Positions 61,870 through 64,000 of a stretch of DNA of 64,000 bases are shown one piece after another. This stretch comes from Hypomyces perniciosus (taxonomy: Eukaryota; Ascomycota; Sordariomycetes; Hypocreales; Hypocreaceae). The stretch's first letter is position 1; every line of letters begins with the position of its first letter. Where the stretch lies: NCBI GenBank assembly GCA_008477525.1, contig SPDT01000004.1:2418001-2482000 (forward strand), read 5' to 3'. Position numbers and translations under genes: made by a program. The notes beneath the pieces are model-generated. The model searched no databases and was not told the DNA's origin. It saw nothing but the letters and a program-made list of their open reading frames with translations.

Positions 61870-62623
61870 TTTATGCTCAAGGTTTTAGCGAGCATGATAT
61901 ATACCTAATTGGCGGTAAATATCGCAGACTTCCTGAAATTGTCTATCTGTCCTAGGAGATTGTAGTTACTAGGTTCTTGAGAGTAGAGCGAAGGTCGACG
62001 GCTATGGGTAGTACATAGTTTCTTTGCGCCTGGATAGCTGCGACATTGTGACAAGCTCGCGGAGAACGGGAATCGAAACTATCCATGGAGAACTAAGAAA
62101 AAAACAAAGGTCTTGCTTGTAACCATCTGCCTAATATTCCATGGCAAATCATATAGCGGGCCATACTCTGCGCCAAAGGTTAAAGGTGCATTGGGAGGTT
62201 TGATATACTAAGAAGAATATGTATGCGCGCCGATACAACACCATCCCAAACGCAGCCGAACAAACTCCCTGTTCCTATCACCCCCAGTACTAGTGTTCCC
62301 TCCGAGCTCGTCTCTTCCCTCCAGACATCGTACCCTCAAGACCACACACAGCCCACAGTTTTGGGGCAGATCGGATTCGTCTTCTGCCCAACTCCTTGGG
62401 TTGGCCAGGCACCTTTCCCCATTTCGAAATATTACAGAAAACCGCCTCTTGCGTGCTTTCTTCTAAGGAGATTACAGATAATAAAGGCCAAGGTCTATGA
62501 GACATCGATTCAGCACCGGCTTGTTTGGTCTTCTCACCCTCCCTGGAGCCTGTGTCCTCAGGCCCTGTCAGATGCTGCGCGTTCGTACATCGTTTTGCCA
62601 TCACTCCAGCAGGATCCACAGTT
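61870..62623. other. Intergenic region, no gene seen
   Basis: It is the promoter side of the RecA-like gene and the 3' side of Pal1. Frames on both strands near 62223-62670 lack recognisable features and overlap each other, so none is called. Confidence 0.5.
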
Positions 62624-63943
62624 CTAGACAGCCATGCCGGTATCAGCAGTTCTGCTAGGCCGCCTTCCACCTTTCAGACTCTTCATCCGGCCGAGGAGGC
62701 CAGATGACTTCGACGGGGGCTCATCAGTTAGGGCCGATGTCGCGTCTGTTGTCGCCCGACGCTCAAGGGCACCTCCTGAACTTCGTCGGGGCATCGGTGG
62801 TGGCGACAATTTTCCGTTTCGGGGCTTAACACTGATGGCTTCTTCATCCTTTCCAAATTCCGCGAAGTATGGGTTGCTTTCTGACCCAGCACTAGAACCA
62901 TATCGACCCTGGTCAGGCGATGTTCTGCTTTCGACATTTGACATTCGGCTTGATGAGCTAAAGTCACCTCGTGGCCCCTTATTGATATGTCGGATCCGTT
63001 GTGCTAGGGACTTCTTCCGCTGCAAGCCGCCTTCAGCGATTTCTTGTTCTTGCTCTGCCTGCCGGCGTAAGATGGCTGACCGCGCTGCCGGCGTTCCTTC
63101 TAAGAATGTTGAGGTGCCTAACCCGTGGCTTTCGTCACCATGAACAGCGGTGCCGCGTGAACTAGAATCGAATATGGCCGGTTCGCCACGAGAACCCGAT
63201 GGGTGGTCGTATCCATTCTTGTTCTTTCCGCTGCTGGCAAAGTCTCTGAAGGCTTCATCAGTGCCACGACCCATGAAGGTGGAGTGATCGGCTTGTGAGT
63301 TAAGCGGACCAGAGCCGCCCAGCGTGTTGTTGAGAGAGTCCTTGGGAAAGGCCTGCATGGGAGCTAGTCTCCGGCTATTCTGACGGTTTCGGTGCGGGTT
63401 CAAGGCGTCAAATGGGCCGTCGTGGTGGAATACTGAGAGCGAGTTAAAGATCAGAACACAAAATACAGATTAGTGTGTACACATACGGCCGGTTCCATAG
63501 ATGCTGGTGGCATCAAGCTGATCAATAATGTCCATTTTGCGACTAGGACGCCCAGGCTTGCTTCTTTCCTGGCCTTCGCGACGTCGTTCGCGCTCACGCC
63601 GTTTGGCCTCGGCCGCTTTCTTCTCCTCCTTGGTGAGGGGCTTGGCGTCAAAGTCCATGAGAGACGAGTCGGAGTTGCGTCGTGGACGGCGCTGCGGTTT
63701 TCGTTGCGGGGAGTCGGTAGATGAACCTGGCTGAGCGTTGGCAGGCTGTGGCTTCCGAGCCCTCAATGCCTCCTCTTGTGAGTGTGTGGGACGGTGTCTG
63801 CTGTTTGCTGGTCGCGCTGGCGGCTGATTCTCTACCTCTCGGCGAGGAGCCAGTGGGTGGTCTGATGTACGTTGCTGTGACGGCGGTGGTGGATCACTTG
63901 CTCTGTTCACAGCAGCTGAGTTGTCGTCGAGGGTTAACGAGCC
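62624..63943 (-). CDS. PAL1: Pal1 cell-morphology protein, partial (5' end outside the window)
   Basis: Two visible exons, 63943-63487 and 63432-62624, fit in phase around a GTATGT intron. The first visible exon opens after a branch-and-CAG acceptor, so at least one upstream exon lies beyond 64000. The core is that of the Pal1 family: RRNSDSSLMDFD, then KRRERERRREG, DIIDQLDATSIYGTG, and across the intron LFHHDGPFDALNPHRNRQ, followed by MQAFPKDSLNNTLGGSGPLN. Pal1 is a membrane-associated protein that helps set cylindrical cell shape in fission yeast and is linked to endocytosis at the cortex in other fungi. The C-terminal part is polar and Ser-rich. The ATG at 63970 is inside the preceding intron and is not the true start. 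Confidence 0.85.
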
Positions 63944-64000
63944 CTGGGGAAGATTAACCATTAGCATCATTAAATACGGTACATGTCCTCGAACGAGCCC

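Noticed and set aside
1..64000. CRISPR arrays, bacterial-type operons, biosynthetic gene clusters
   Set aside because: No regularly spaced direct repeats, no polycistronic arrangement and no synthase or transporter set; the window is eukaryotic nuclear DNA with ordinary housekeeping genes.

Overview
This is nuclear DNA of a filamentous ascomycete, most likely a Sordariomycete and perhaps a hypocrealean. The reasons are short GT-AG introns with CTAAC/CTGAC-type branch sites, a set of typical Pezizomycotina genes (Pal1, Nse4, Mtg1, Vps34, a Rom2-type RhoGEF, a Cti6-type PHD protein, mitochondrial enoyl reductase, V-ATPase subunit c), and a large A/T-saturated block carrying the C-to-T/G-to-A scars of repeat-induced point mutation (RIP). 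The order-level placement is an inference.

The window has two compartments. Bases 1 to about 21,290 form a gene-free, extremely AT-rich block of RIP-mutated transposon relics. I could resolve one nested structure in it. A Ty3/gypsy-like LTR element (G2, about 9442-20245, plus strand) is split by a second, oppositely oriented member of the same family (G1, about 11461-17076, minus strand). Each element keeps its own matching LTR pair. A roughly 230-bp insert of normal base composition with tRNA-like boxes sits in G1 at 11612-11842 and interrupts its polypurine tract. Two copies of a small MITE-like repeat lie near the two ends of the block (451-660 and 21121-21271).

From about 21,300 to 64,000 the composition is normal and the DNA is gene-rich, with 14 protein-coding genes. 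In order: a 1435-aa Ser-rich, possibly eisosome-associated protein (-); a three-exon single-pass membrane protein (-); a Cti6-like PHD protein (+); Mtg1 (-); a small basic unknown protein (+); mitochondrial enoyl reductase Etr1 (+); Vps34 PI3-kinase (-); a DUF4336 protein (-); an orphan Glu-rich protein with hydrophobic C-terminal segments (-); SMC5/6 kleisin Nse4 (-); a 234-aa unknown (+); V-ATPase subunit c (-); a Rho1 GEF (+); a RecA-like protein with a degenerate P-loop (-); and Pal1, cut by the window end (-, counted as the partial fifteenth locus). Exon structures were rebuilt by matching reading phase across candidate splice sites.

The genes are ordinary housekeeping and cell-cortex genes that do not form a cluster or operon. 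They touch membrane trafficking (Vps34, V-ATPase), mitochondria (Mtg1, Etr1), chromatin and DNA repair (Cti6, Nse4, possibly the RecA-like protein) and cell-wall or cortex control (RhoGEF, Pal1, possibly the Seg-like protein). Many intergenic stretches carry a recurrent short palindromic motif family (TACGGAGTA/TACTCCGTA and TACTTCGTA/TACGAAGTA) that is nearly absent from the coding regions. I found no CRISPR array, intact rRNA or tRNA gene, or biosynthetic cluster.
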